Of a stretch of DNA of 64,000 nt, positions 39,550 to 48,532 are shown one piece after another. Position numbers and translations under genes: made by a program. The stretch is from contig NZ_CP006270.1 of the NCBI RefSeq assembly GCF_000737575.1, positions 1,801,163-1,865,162 of the forward strand, given 5' to 3'. Origin of the DNA: Synechococcus sp. KORDI-49 (GTDB lineage Bacteria > Cyanobacteriota > Cyanobacteriia > PCC-6307 > Cyanobiaceae). Below the pieces are notes generated by a model, which worked only from the letters and a program-made list of their open reading frames with translations, searched no databases and was not told the DNA's origin. The stretch's first letter is position 1. Every line of letters begins with the position of its first letter.

Positions 39550-39978
39550 TCAGTAGGCCGCCCAGACGACGGGTTCCGCTTCGCGCCAGTAGCGGCTGAA
39601 GCGTCCGAGTCGTGGTGGCCGGGGCAGCTCCACAAAGGGATCGGGAGCCAGTTCCGCGATGGGGAGCTCGGCTTCAATCGCCTGGAGGATCCGCTGCAAC
39701 CGTGGATCCACGGCGGAGCTGGTCACCACGCCGTCCGCCTCGTGTCGCCTTGCGAAGGCCAGCACCTCAGAGGCCACATCCCCCTTGCGCAGGGTGACGG
39801 GTAGCTCCAGGGCCGCCTCGTAGAGAAAACCCAGTCGCTTGCGGCTGACCCGATTGGCTTCGATCCAATGGGTGTCGAAGACGAACAGAGCCGGTGCGTC
39901 CGGCCACGCCCGCAGGGCGGGATTGGCAGGGCCCAGGGCCTCCTCGTGAATCCAGAGAATCGGTCGTTGCATCGTCAT
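39550..39978 (-). CDS. stand-alone photolyase-like N-terminal (alpha/beta) domain
   Basis: The 142-residue protein matches the antenna domain of photolyases and lacks the FAD domain. PILWIHEEALGPANPALRAW matches the usual WFRRDLRLxDNPAL (but the RRDLR residues are lost), followed by LFVFDTHW, LRKGDVASEVLAFARRHEADGV and a terminal GRFSRYWREAEPVVW. It lies 15 bases after the separate FAD-domain gene, so the two are probably co-transcribed and may reassemble. The order is the reverse of that in full-length photolyases. Confidence 0.75.
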   Translation of the reverse strand: MTMQRPILWIHEEALGPANPALRAWPDAPALFVFDTHWIEANRVSRKRLGFLYEAALELPVTLRKGDVASEVLAFARRHEADGVVTSSAVDPRLQRILQAIEAELPIAELAPDPFVELPRPPRLGRFSRYWREAEPVVWAAY

Positions 39979-39993
39979 GACGTTGTTCGGGAC

Positions 39994-40896
39994 CTAGCGC
40001 TTGGGGCGGGCCAGGGCGGCACTGGCACCGCTGCGACCCCGACCATCACGCCGGGTGGGGCCATTGCCGCCGTCCCGAATGGCTGGCATCGGGGCAAAAA
40101 GCTGGCTCTCAAGCTGGTCGTAACTGCCCTCGAATGGGCAGTTGCCGGCGCTGGGGCATGCATCGCAGTAGCGGCCATCGCTGTAGCGCTCGAGGTTTCC
40201 GCGGTTGAAGAAGTAGGGCTTGTGGCTGAAGCTGCTGGCGACCCATTGCCAACTGAGGTGGTTGCTGGCGGGATCGCCATCCAGCAGGTGCTCGAGGAAC
40301 CAGTCGGCACCGGCCTTCCAATGCACCCGACGCCAGTGCACCAGCCAGGCGGCCATCCACATCCGCGCGTGGTTGTGCAGCCATCCTGTGGTCACGAGCT
40401 CCTCGCGGAAGCCATCCATGCAGGCCAGTCCGGTGCGGCCTTCGCGCACGTCTTCGGGAAGCTCCCGGGAGTAGCTGGCGGCGTCATGGCCTGTCTTGAA
40501 CGCTTCCAGGTCGTCATGGATGCCGTCGCCCAGATCGAGCCACATCCGCTGCCAGAAGTCGCGCCAGCCCAGCTCGTTGATCAGCTTGCCGCCGTCGTCC
40601 CGTTTCCGGATGCGATGGAAGACCGCCTGCTTCACCTCCGCCAGCGTCAGCACGCCATGGCGGATGTATGGGGAGAGGCCGGTGACGGCGCCGTTCAGAT
40701 GGTTGCGGCTTTTGGCGTAGCGGGACGGCTGCACCCGCGCCAATCTGGCTTCTGCGGCCTGACGGCCACCAGGAATCGGGCTGAGCGGTCCCTCTGCGCT
40801 GGGGAATTCCTCGATCAGCAGCGCCTCAAGCGCGTCTCGTGAGGCGAACTGACGGGGCAGATCGCCAGGGCTGGGAGGTGACGGGGTGCTGGGCAC
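39994..40896 (-). CDS. photolyase/cryptochrome-like FAD domain with four-Cys FeS-type pattern
   Basis: The 300-residue protein matches the C-terminal FAD-binding half of photolyases: NGAVTGLSPYIRHGVLTLAEV, WRDFWQRMWLDLGDG, GWLHNHARMWMAAWLVHW and DGDPASNHLSWQWVAS. It has Cys159 and Cys244, Cys247, Cys253 (YCDACPSAGNCPF), i.e. C-x84-C-x2-C-x5-C. Recalled FeS photolyases (PhrB/CryB class) carry a similar C-x87-C-x2-C-x12-C with ACPF after it. An iron-sulphur cluster is therefore likely but unproven. The antenna domain is the next gene. The end (TRRDGRGRSG) is basic and low complexity. Confidence 0.8.
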   Translation of the reverse strand: MPSTPSPPSPGDLPRQFASRDALEALLIEEFPSAEGPLSPIPGGRQAAEARLARVQPSRYAKSRNHLNGAVTGLSPYIRHGVLTLAEVKQAVFHRIRKRDDGGKLINELGWRDFWQRMWLDLGDGIHDDLEAFKTGHDAASYSRELPEDVREGRTGLACMDGFREELVTTGWLHNHARMWMAAWLVHWRRVHWKAGADWFLEHLLDGDPASNHLSWQWVASSFSHKPYFFNRGNLERYSDGRYCDACPSAGNCPFEGSYDQLESQLFAPMPAIRDGGNGPTRRDGRGRSGASAALARPKR

Positions 40897-40979
40897 CGGC
40901 CTTCTGAAGCGAGCGAGCCGAGATCCTGGCGGGGGATGGGGGAGAATCGCGCGATCTGAACCCGTTCCGGTCCGTCCCG

Positions 40980-41762
40980 ATGCTGCTTGATCTCACCGGC
41001 AAGAAGATCCTTGTCACCGGCATCGCCAACAACCGCTCCATCGCGTGGGGCATCGCTCAGCAACTCAAGGCTGCCGGCGCTGAGCTGGGCATCACCTATT
41101 TGCCGGATGAGAAGGGCCGCTTTGAAGCCAAGGTGCGAGAGCTCACAGCGCCGCTGGAGCCCAGCCTGTTTCTGCCACTCAATGTGCAGGACGCCGAGCA
41201 GATGGCCGGTGTCTTCGCGGAGATCAAGGACAAATGGGGCGTGCTGGATGGTCTGGTGCACTGTCTTGCCTTCGCCGGCAAGGAGGAACTGATCGGCGAT
41301 TACAGCGCCACCACCGCCGAAGGCTTTGCCCGCTCGCTCGACATCAGTGCCTACTCCCTGGCGCCACTCTGTGCCCACGCCAAGCCGCTGTTCAGCGAGA
41401 AAGCCGGGGTGATCACGCTCTCCTACCTGGGGGCTGAGCGCGCCATCCCCAACTACAACGTGATGGGTGTGGCGAAGGCTGCCCTCGAGGCATCAGTGCG
41501 ATATCTGGCAGCGGAGCTGGGTCCGGAGAAGCAGGTGCGCGTGAACGCCATCAGTGCCGGCCCGATCCGCACGCTGGCCAGCTCCGCCATCGGCGGCATC
41601 CTCGAGATGATTCACAACGTGGAGGAGAAGGCGCCCCTGCGCCGCACGGTCACCCAGATGGAGGTGGGCGGCACCGCTGCTTTCCTGCTCAGTGATCTGG
41701 CCAGTGGCATCTCGGGTCAGACCATCTACGTCGATGCGGGCTATTGCGTCACCGGTATGTAA
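40980..41762 (+). CDS. fabI: enoyl-[acyl-carrier-protein] reductase (NADH)
   Basis: The 260-residue SDR of fatty-acid synthesis has GKKILVTGIANNRSIAWGIA, the FabI active-site Tyr-x6-Lys as NYNVMGVAKAALEASVRYLA, and NAISAGPIRTLASSAIGG. Length and motifs are standard. The gap to the divergent FAD-domain gene is 83 bases. hisB follows 29 bases downstream. Confidence 0.96.
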   Translation: MLLDLTGKKILVTGIANNRSIAWGIAQQLKAAGAELGITYLPDEKGRFEAKVRELTAPLEPSLFLPLNVQDAEQMAGVFAEIKDKWGVLDGLVHCLAFAGKEELIGDYSATTAEGFARSLDISAYSLAPLCAHAKPLFSEKAGVITLSYLGAERAIPNYNVMGVAKAALEASVRYLAAELGPEKQVRVNAISAGPIRTLASSAIGGILEMIHNVEEKAPLRRTVTQMEVGGTAAFLLSDLASGISGQTIYVDAGYCVTGM

Positions 41763-41791
41763 GGCAGCATGAGGGCAGCTGAGCAGCGGTG

Positions 41792-42400
41792 ATGGCACGG
41801 CAGGGAGAGATCCATCGGGTCACCGGCGAGACCGATGTGAAGGTGCGGCTGGATCTGGATGGCACCGGTCAGTGCCAGGCCAGCACCGGAGTTCCTTTTC
41901 TCGACCACATGCTCCATCAGATCAGCAGCCACGGACTGATCAATCTGGAGATCAAGGCGGTGGGGGACACCCACATCGATGATCACCACACCAATGAGGA
42001 TGTGGGCATCGCTGTGGGCCAGGCCCTGGCTCAGGCCCTGGGTGACCGTCGCGGCATTCACCGCTTCGGTCACTTCGTGGCGCCCTTGGATGAAGCCCTG
42101 GTGCAGGTGGTTCTCGACTGCTCAGGCCGCCCTCATCTGAGCTACAGCCTCAGCATCCCCACCCAGAAAATCGGCACGTACGACACCGAGCTGGTGAAGG
42201 AATTCTTCGTCGCCGTGGTGAACAACAGTGGCCTCACCCTGCACATCCGCCAGTTGGACGGCGTGAATTCCCACCACATCGTGGAAGCCTGTTTCAAGGC
42301 CTTCGCCCGGGCGTTGCGCATGGCCACGGAAATCGACCCACGTCGGGCCGGTGCCATTCCCAGCAGCAAGGGCGTGCTGGAGCAGGCGGGAGCCAACTGA
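41792..42400 (+). CDS. hisB: imidazoleglycerol-phosphate dehydratase
   Basis: The 202-residue enzyme of histidine synthesis has the repeated metal-binding motifs [22 protein letters not shown] and [17 protein letters not shown], plus [11 protein letters not shown] 41792 is used. A GTG directly before it (41789) is possible. It follows fabI and precedes a carotenoid oxygenase with a 61-base gap. Confidence 0.96.
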   Translation: MARQGEIHRVTGETDVKVRLDLDGTGQCQASTGVPFLDHMLHQISSHGLINLEIKAVGDTHIDDHHTNEDVGIAVGQALAQALGDRRGIHRFGHFVAPLDEALVQVVLDCSGRPHLSYSLSIPTQKIGTYDTELVKEFFVAVVNNSGLTLHIRQLDGVNSHHIVEACFKAFARALRMATEIDPRRAGAIPSSKGVLEQAGAN

Positions 42401-42461
42401 TCACCGAAGCCGCGCTTCACAGTCCGTTACGAGAGGATGGGGTGGTATCGATCGCCTGCCC

Positions 42462-43931
42462 GTGACCGTCGCTCCTGCCCGCCCCTACAACCGCAGCGAC
42501 TGGGCCAGTGCCTTCGTCAATGTGGAACAGGAGCTCACCGATGTGGCGCTGTCACCCGTTCGTGGAACGGTGCCGGTGGAACTCCGCGGGACGTTTTACC
42601 GCAATGGTCCCGGTCGCCTCGAGCGTGACGGACATCGCGTTCATCACCCCTTCGATGGCGACGGCATGATCGCCGCCATGCGTTTCGACAACGGACGCGT
42701 GCAGCTGACCAACCGCTTCGTGCGCACGGAGGGCTGGCTGGCGGAGGAGAAGGCGGACAAGGTGCTGTATCGCGGTGTGTTCGGCAGCCAGAAGCCCGGC
42801 GGGCGGCTGGCCAACGCCTTCGACCTGCGGTTGAAGAACATCGCCAACACCAATGTGGTGCGCCTGGGTGATCAGCTGCTGGCCCTCTGGGAGGCCGCTG
42901 AACCCCATGCCCTTGATCCTGAGAGCCTGGAGACCCGCGGACTCTCGCGTCTGGATGGTGTGCTCAAGAAGGGTGAAGCCTTCAGTGCCCATCCTCGGTT
43001 TGATCCAGGTCACCACGGCCGCCCCTGCATGGTCACCTTCGGGGTCAAAACAGGGCCCCGCAGCACCATCCGGCTGATGGAGTTCGCCACCGAAGGTCCG
43101 GACGCCGGTGCGCTGCTTCACGACCGCTCCGACAGCTTTCCAGGCTTCGCTTTTCTGCATGATTTCGCCATCACCGCCAACTGGGCGGTGTTCCTGCAGA
43201 ACGCCATCGCTTTCAACCCCCTGCCCTTCGTCACCGGTGAGAAAGGAGCAGCCCAGTGTTTGCAGTCCAAGCCGGGCGGCAAGGGGCGCTTCTGGCTGAT
43301 CCCGCGGGATTCCGGTCGTTTCGCCGGCCAGAAGCCCCGCATCCTCGAGGCCCCCGATGGATTTGTCTTCCACCACCTCAACGCCTTTGAGGACGGCGAT
43401 CACGTGGTCGTGGAGAGCATCGTGTACGACGACTTCCCCACGATCGGTCCTGATGAGGATTTCGCTGAGGTGGATTTCGACACGGTGCCTGAAGGGATCC
43501 TGCACCGCTGCCGCCTTGATTTGAGCCGTGAAACCGTGCAGACCGAGCGGATCTCAGAGCGCACCTGCGAGTTCGCCATGGTGAATCCAGACCGTCAGGG
43601 GCTGAGTGCCCAGTACGCCTGGATGGCGGTGGCGGAGCGGGAAACCGGCAACGATCCGCTTCAGGCGATTCAGAAGCTTGATTTGAAGTCCGGCACCACC
43701 CACACGTGGAGTGCTGCACCCCGCGGATTTGTGAGTGAGCCGCTGATGGTGCGCCGCCCCGGTGCTGAGGCGGAGGATGACGGCTGGGTGCTGGACCTGG
43801 TCTGGAACGGAGCCCGCCAGGCATCGGATCTGGTGATCCTTGATGCGCGCGATCTGTCTGAGGTGGCGTTGCTGGAGCTGCCTCTGCCTGTCCCCCACGG
43901 TCTGCACGGCAGCTGGGCTCCGACCCACTGA
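42462..43931 (+). CDS. carotenoid/apocarotenoid oxygenase
   Basis: The 489-residue RPE65/CCD-family enzyme cleaves carotenoids or apocarotenals at the polyene chain. The four iron-binding His fall in FSAHPRF (177), AFLHDFAIT (233), FVFHHLNAFEDGD (304/305) and VPHGLHGSW (482), as in Synechocystis apocarotenal oxygenase. GTG 42462 starts the conserved region. The substrate is unknown, and retinal formation from apocarotenals is one possibility. Confidence 0.9.
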   Translation: MTVAPARPYNRSDWASAFVNVEQELTDVALSPVRGTVPVELRGTFYRNGPGRLERDGHRVHHPFDGDGMIAAMRFDNGRVQLTNRFVRTEGWLAEEKADKVLYRGVFGSQKPGGRLANAFDLRLKNIANTNVVRLGDQLLALWEAAEPHALDPESLETRGLSRLDGVLKKGEAFSAHPRFDPGHHGRPCMVTFGVKTGPRSTIRLMEFATEGPDAGALLHDRSDSFPGFAFLHDFAITANWAVFLQNAIAFNPLPFVTGEKGAAQCLQSKPGGKGRFWLIPRDSGRFAGQKPRILEAPDGFVFHHLNAFEDGDHVVVESIVYDDFPTIGPDEDFAEVDFDTVPEGILHRCRLDLSRETVQTERISERTCEFAMVNPDRQGLSAQYAWMAVAERETGNDPLQAIQKLDLKSGTTHTWSAAPRGFVSEPLMVRRPGAEAEDDGWVLDLVWNGARQASDLVILDARDLSEVALLELPLPVPHGLHGSWAPTH

Positions 43932-43994
43932 CAGCTCAGTCGGATCTGCACACAACCAGGCCCCTTCTGCACATCCACTGGACACATTCAGTGT

Positions 43995-44726
43995 GTGCAG
44001 CGGATCTATATCGAAGGAAGCAGCAGCTGGATCAAGTTGCGCAGTTCAGTTCGTCGAACGATCAATCTCGTGCTTGCTGCACTGGGTACAGCCATGGCAG
44101 CAACAGCTGTTGTCCCCAGAACAGCTGCCGTGCAGGCTCAGGAGCCTCCTTGCGCTGGCACGGTGCTGCAGCTGTCGATCAACGAGACCGGCCCACTCTC
44201 CATCGATCGTTTCCGTTTCCATCTCCTGCTCAATGGTGAGGGAGATCGCGAGCAGGCGGCCATGGATCAGCTCAATCAGAGACTCTCAACGCTTCGCTTG
44301 CAGCTCAATCCCCTGGTATCAGGGACGCTCACGGTTTCTTCGCCCACCACATCCCGTCAGAGCAGCCGTGTGCGCGTGTCCGGTGAGACGAAAAGGGGGA
44401 ACTACAACACACTGATTCAGTCGGTCGGACGGTTGCCCGGAGTTCGCCTTGTGGGGATGCAGTCGATCCCTGATCAGGACGATTCGGAGACGTTGAAGCA
44501 GAGCTTGATGCAGGCTGGTCTGCGGCGTGGCAAACAAGAAGCTGAGAGAACGGCCAAAGCCATCGGTGCAGCCAGGGTGAAGCTGATCCGCATCAACAGA
44601 ACCAGCATCGGCGGCATTCCGCGGCCGATGCTGAAATCAGTTTCAGAGGATGCGCCATTCAGGCCGGATGAAGCTCCGGATCCAGAGATCGCGGTGCGCA
44701 TGCAGCTGGATTACTGCCTGTTTTGA
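43995..44726 (+). CDS. SIMPL (DUF541) domain protein, exported
   Basis: The 243-residue protein has a signal-like region (about 22-50, ending AVQAQ) preceded by basic residues, and a SIMPL domain with GLRRGKQEAERTAKAIGAARVKLIRI near the C-terminus. The family is periplasmic or outer-membrane linked and poorly understood. Start is GTG 43995. A GTG two bases earlier is out of frame. It converges on the BCCT gene, with only 7 bases between stops, where a weak hairpin lies. Confidence 0.78.
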   Translation: MQRIYIEGSSSWIKLRSSVRRTINLVLAALGTAMAATAVVPRTAAVQAQEPPCAGTVLQLSINETGPLSIDRFRFHLLLNGEGDREQAAMDQLNQRLSTLRLQLNPLVSGTLTVSSPTTSRQSSRVRVSGETKRGNYNTLIQSVGRLPGVRLVGMQSIPDQDDSETLKQSLMQAGLRRGKQEAERTAKAIGAARVKLIRINRTSIGGIPRPMLKSVSEDAPFRPDEAPDPEIAVRMQLDYCLF

Positions 44727-44733
44727 TCCCTAA

Positions 44734-46281
44734 TCACAGAGATTGGGTGTTGATTCTCGACAGCTCCTTCCAGGCCAGGCGGGGGGCGCTCCACAGGGTT
44801 CCGAGCACGAGCGGTGTGACCGGGACGGCAGCAATCACGATGAATGCCTGGAGGGCATCGATGGAATCGGCACCCGATCCGATCCGCAGCAGCACCAGCG
44901 TCAGGCTGCCGATGATCAGAGCCCAGAACAGGCGCAGTGCGGCTGGGGGCTCCTGGCGACCGCTCACCACCATCGCGGCGGCGTAGCTCATCGAATCGGC
45001 ACTGGTGCACATGAACAGCACCACCAGCACCAGGCCCACCAGGATGAACACTCCCGAGATGGGAAGTTGCTGGAGGATCGCCAGCAGCGCTCCTGCGTGT
45101 CCCTCAGCGGCAAGGGGACCGCTGATGGCCCCCGCTTTATCCAGCTCGAGGGCCATGCCGGTGCCGCCGAGAAGTGTGAACCAGATGTTGGTCACCAACG
45201 GACAGAGGATCGCCACGGCCAGCACCAGCTCCCGGATGGTTCGTCCGCGGCTGACTCCTGCAGTGAACAGGCCCATCAGGGGTGCATATCCAAGAAACCA
45301 GCCCCAATAGAAAACGGTCCAGCCATTGACCCAGCCCTCGTTGGCGGAGGTCCGGTTCAGAGCCATCTGGGGAAGATGCGTCAGGTAGGTGGAAAATCCG
45401 CTCACGAAGTGCTGGATCAGAAACCAGCCAGGGCCGAGCAGCAGCAGTCCGCTCGCCATGGCCAGCGTCAGCCATACGTTCAGTTCAGAGAGCCACTTGA
45501 TGCCCTTCTGGATGCCACTCACCGTTGAAGTGGCGAACACCGCCGTCAGCAGCACAACAACCAGGGATTGCATGCCGGCCGTGTCACTGAGCCACGGCAG
45601 TTTTCCCGCCGCATTGCTGAGCTGAAGCGACAGGAACCCCAGCGGTCCGACGGTGCCTGCGATGGCAGCAACCACGGAGAGTCCGTCGGCAAGTGCGCCG
45701 ATCGGCCCCTCCACCATGGCTTTGGGAAGCAACGGCACCAGCAGGGTTCGCGGCCGGAGTGGCTCACCACGTCGCTCCAGGATCGAGAAGGTGATCGTCA
45801 CGGTGGTGGCGACAAGAGCCCAGGCCAGAAAACCCCAGTGGAGAAAGCTGACCGCAAGAGCCGGATCCACCGCAGCCGCACTGCTGCCTTCGATGCCTTG
45901 GAAATGGGGCGCCGGGGACTGGAAATGGGTGAGCGGTTCGGCAGCGGACCAGAACACTCCTCCCCCTGCCAGCAGGGTGCAGATCAGCACCGCACACCAG
46001 TCAAAGAATTTCAGGCTGGGCTTTGCCTCGGGCCCTCCGAGCCTGAGGCTGCCGAGGGGGCTGATGGCCATGCCCATGGCGATCAGGAACAGAACCACAA
46101 CCATCCAGAGCCAGACACCTCCCAGCAGGGAACTCACGAAGGCCTTGCCTTCGCTGGTGAAGGTTTCAGCCAGGGTGAGATCGACAGCAGCCACCAGCAG
46201 AAAGATCAGCAGCGGTCCGGCCCCGACCCAGAGAGGGCTTTCCCGGATCCAGTGGCGTGGGGTCTTGGCGGAATCAGACAT
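44734..46281 (-). CDS. BCCT-family betaine/choline/carnitine-type transporter
   Basis: The 515-residue permease has about 12 membrane helices. The family signature reads FYWGWFLGYAPLMGLFTAGVSRGRTIREL, where BetP-type proteins have FYWAWWISWxP. Two Trp of the aromatic region are Phe and Tyr, and a substrate other than glycine betaine is possible. It is the last gene of a four-gene operon (methyltransferase, dehydrogenase, oxidase, transporter), starting 11 bases after the oxidase stop. It probably imports or recaptures a quaternary or N-methylated zwitterion by coupled transport. Confidence 0.9.
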   Translation of the reverse strand: MSDSAKTPRHWIRESPLWVGAGPLLIFLLVAAVDLTLAETFTSEGKAFVSSLLGGVWLWMVVVLFLIAMGMAISPLGSLRLGGPEAKPSLKFFDWCAVLICTLLAGGGVFWSAAEPLTHFQSPAPHFQGIEGSSAAAVDPALAVSFLHWGFLAWALVATTVTITFSILERRGEPLRPRTLLVPLLPKAMVEGPIGALADGLSVVAAIAGTVGPLGFLSLQLSNAAGKLPWLSDTAGMQSLVVVLLTAVFATSTVSGIQKGIKWLSELNVWLTLAMASGLLLLGPGWFLIQHFVSGFSTYLTHLPQMALNRTSANEGWVNGWTVFYWGWFLGYAPLMGLFTAGVSRGRTIRELVLAVAILCPLVTNIWFTLLGGTGMALELDKAGAISGPLAAEGHAGALLAILQQLPISGVFILVGLVLVVLFMCTSADSMSYAAAMVVSGRQEPPAALRLFWALIIGSLTLVLLRIGSGADSIDALQAFIVIAAVPVTPLVLGTLWSAPRLAWKELSRINTQSL

Positions 46282-46292
46282 GGAAAACGGGC

Positions 46293-47483
46293 TCAGAGAC
46301 GGACAGCTGTGCGCTGGTGGCTCCAGCAGGACAGATCAACGGCGGGTTGGTTCCCACTGGCCAGTCGTGCCAGGGAGTCCCCGATCAACGGGGCGAACTT
46401 GAAGGCCTGACCGGAGCCTCCCGTGAACAGGCTGAGATTCGGGCTGAGCCGATCCAGCACGAAATTCACATCACTGGTCATGGAGTAGGGGCTCATCACC
46501 GTTTCCACGCGCTCCTGCACGCCTTCAACGTTGTTGAACAGAAAGGTGTCAAGCAGTTCCACAAGCCTTGGCGGCGGCTCCGTGGCCATGGCATTGGGCT
46601 CGGCCACGCGGAGCTCCTGGGGAGCCCAGTCGATCCCGGCTTTGATCCGCGGGCGGCCATCAGCCGTGTGGCTGAGAACGGGGAAGCCGTAATAGAGACC
46701 GCCGTCGTCCCCGCGTTTCTGCTGGAAGCAGAACCACTGGGGATAGCGATCGGCCAGGGCCGGATCGACGGTGTAATGGGCCCAGAGCATGGGCCAGACC
46801 TCGAGTTTCGGAGCCAGCCCCAGCGGAGCCAGAAGCAGCTGACTCCAGATGCCGCTGGTCACCACCACCTGGCCTGCGCTGATGTGATGGCCGTTCTCGA
46901 GGGTGACGCCCGCGCCATCGGGATCGATGCCGGCCACGGGGCAGTGTTCGATCAGCTGCTGACCTGCGTTGCGGGCGGTGCGGGTCCAGTGGGCGATCAC
47001 CTTGTCACTGCGCACCGCGCCGGCGGTGGGCTCGAACAGTCCGGTGAAGTCCGGTTTCGGGTTCAGCGGAAACCGTGCCTTGATCTCTTCAGCACGGAGG
47101 GCTTCATAGGGAATGCCCTGGTCGTCCATCACGCGGCGGGCGCCGGGAATCGATCCCTCAATCGTTTCCTCATCCCAGCTTTCGCCGTAGAAGAGCAGTC
47201 CGTGCGTTTCGCGCAGTTGCTCTCCGGCATGGGTTTCCTCCTCCCTCCAGAGGCGATTGGCCTCCTGAGCAAGCCTGCAGAGCACCGGATCGGAGTACAT
47301 CTCGCGGAACATCCGGGTTTCTCCGAAGCTGCTCGCCCTGGCATGGGCCAGGGTCCTGGCCTCCAGCAGCACCACATCGCCGATGCCGTGACGGGCCAGG
47401 GAGGCGGCGCAGCTGAGCCCGGCCATTCCGCCGCCGATGATCACGACAGCGGCCTGGGACGGCAGAGAGGAGGGTTGGGTCAT
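46293..47483 (-). CDS. FAD oxidase of the MSOX/SolA/pipecolate oxidase/NikD family
   Basis: The 396-residue flavoprotein has the FAD-binding VVIIGGGMAGLSCAASLARHG and SSFGETRMFREMYSD, the oxygen-activating Lys281 (RIKAGIDW, aligned with MSOX Lys265) and FTGGSGQAFKFAPLIGDSLARL. The Cys that covalently holds FAD in MSOX, SolA and NikD (CLYTxTPD) is here Ser331 (SPYSMTSD), so FAD is probably bound without that bond. The substrate is a secondary or cyclic amino acid by family precedent. ATGA overlap with the upstream dehydrogenase gene couples the two. Confidence 0.87.
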   Translation of the reverse strand: MTQPSSLPSQAAVVIIGGGMAGLSCAASLARHGIGDVVLLEARTLAHARASSFGETRMFREMYSDPVLCRLAQEANRLWREEETHAGEQLRETHGLLFYGESWDEETIEGSIPGARRVMDDQGIPYEALRAEEIKARFPLNPKPDFTGLFEPTAGAVRSDKVIAHWTRTARNAGQQLIEHCPVAGIDPDGAGVTLENGHHISAGQVVVTSGIWSQLLLAPLGLAPKLEVWPMLWAHYTVDPALADRYPQWFCFQQKRGDDGGLYYGFPVLSHTADGRPRIKAGIDWAPQELRVAEPNAMATEPPPRLVELLDTFLFNNVEGVQERVETVMSPYSMTSDVNFVLDRLSPNLSLFTGGSGQAFKFAPLIGDSLARLASGNQPAVDLSCWSHQRTAVRL

Positions 47484-48532
47484 GCGGCATCTCCGAAGCT
47501 GAGGCCGATGGGGTCGCTGCTGGATTCAGCCACGTCCACCAGAGCAGCCCCAACCGAGAGCCCCTGATCGCGCCGACTCAGGTAGTTGGCGGCCCGCTGC
47601 CGGACCTCGCAGCGCACGAAGGAATACACGTCCTCCGCACCGGCGTTGTTCCAGGCCTCCGGGGAGAACCGCTCGATGGAATCGGCAATCACGGCACCCG
47701 CATTCACCAGGGGATCCGGCAGCACACGGATGCCACGGCGGCGCAGCTCATCGGCCAGTTGCGGGTTCTGGAAGGGGGCGTTGGCAGCCGGAACTACGGC
47801 CTCCGTGCGGAGGGCGTCTGCCATGGCTGCATCGATCAGGCCGGAGATGGAGCAGGGCAGCAGCAGGTCCAGCTTCAGCTCCCACCAGGAGCATCCCTGC
47901 GGCAGCGGCGTCGCGCCGGGTATGGAAGCCCGTTCACGACTGAGATCCACGGTGAAGACCGTCCAGCCGTGGTCCACCAGGGCGCGGGCGACGGTGCCTC
48001 CCACCGCGCCGCATCCGTGCACCAGGGCGCGCCCGGGCTTGGCAGTTTTCAGGTCCGTCTCCAGCACGGCTTCGACGGCGCCCAGGGTGCCGTGAGCCGT
48101 GGCAGCACTGGCATCCACCGGACTGCCGACCGCAGCCAGCACGTGCGGTGTGAGCTCGGTCAGCCGCTCCATGTCCTCAAGGCTGGTGTTGAGGTCACAG
48201 CCGGTGATCATGGCTCCGTCGAGCGACTGCAGCAGCTCGGCGGTGATGTTGATCAGTTCATCCTTGACCGCTGCAGGCTCCGAGGCCCGGGCCACGATCT
48301 TGCCGCCGGCGAAACCGGTGCCATAGAGATCGTGCTTGTGGGTCATCAACCCTGCAAGACGTTCGCCATCAGCGATGCAGGCTTCATCACTGGGGTAATT
48401 GAGAAGACGAAGGCCACCGTTGGCAGGTCGCTTGGCGTCGGTGTCCTCCGCCACCACGAACACCGAGAGGTGATCCGAGACGTGCTCGGCAAGCACCGAG
48501 ACACTCGGTGTGGGTCTTGTTTGGGTTGTCAT
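47480..48532 (-). CDS. Glu/Leu/Phe/Val (ELFV)-type amino-acid dehydrogenase
   Basis: The 350-residue protein resembles leucine/phenylalanine dehydrogenase, with substrate- and catalytic-site residues at Lys66 (LMTHKHD), Lys78 (FAGGKIVARA) and Asp113 (GCDLNTSLEDM), and a Rossmann motif VHGCGAVGGTVARAL at 171-185. It should deaminate an amino acid or aminate a keto acid with NAD(P). Specificity cannot be read from the sequence. ATG 48532 shares one base with the methyltransferase stop (TGATG). The operon context suggests it feeds the oxidase that follows. Confidence 0.87.
   Translation of the reverse strand: MTTQTRPTPSVSVLAEHVSDHLSVFVVAEDTDAKRPANGGLRLLNYPSDEACIADGERLAGLMTHKHDLYGTGFAGGKIVARASEPAAVKDELINITAELLQSLDGAMITGCDLNTSLEDMERLTELTPHVLAAVGSPVDASAATAHGTLGAVEAVLETDLKTAKPGRALVHGCGAVGGTVARALVDHGWTVFTVDLSRERASIPGATPLPQGCSWWELKLDLLLPCSISGLIDAAMADALRTEAVVPAANAPFQNPQLADELRRRGIRVLPDPLVNAGAVIADSIERFSPEAWNNAGAEDVYSFVRCEVRQRAANYLSRRDQGLSVGAALVDVAESSSDPIGLSFGDAA

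Noticed and set aside
44729-44747. Hairpin CCTAATC/GATTGGG between the SIMPL and BCCT genes
   Set aside because: The 7-bp stem has one wobble pair and no T run on either strand, so a terminator is not supported.
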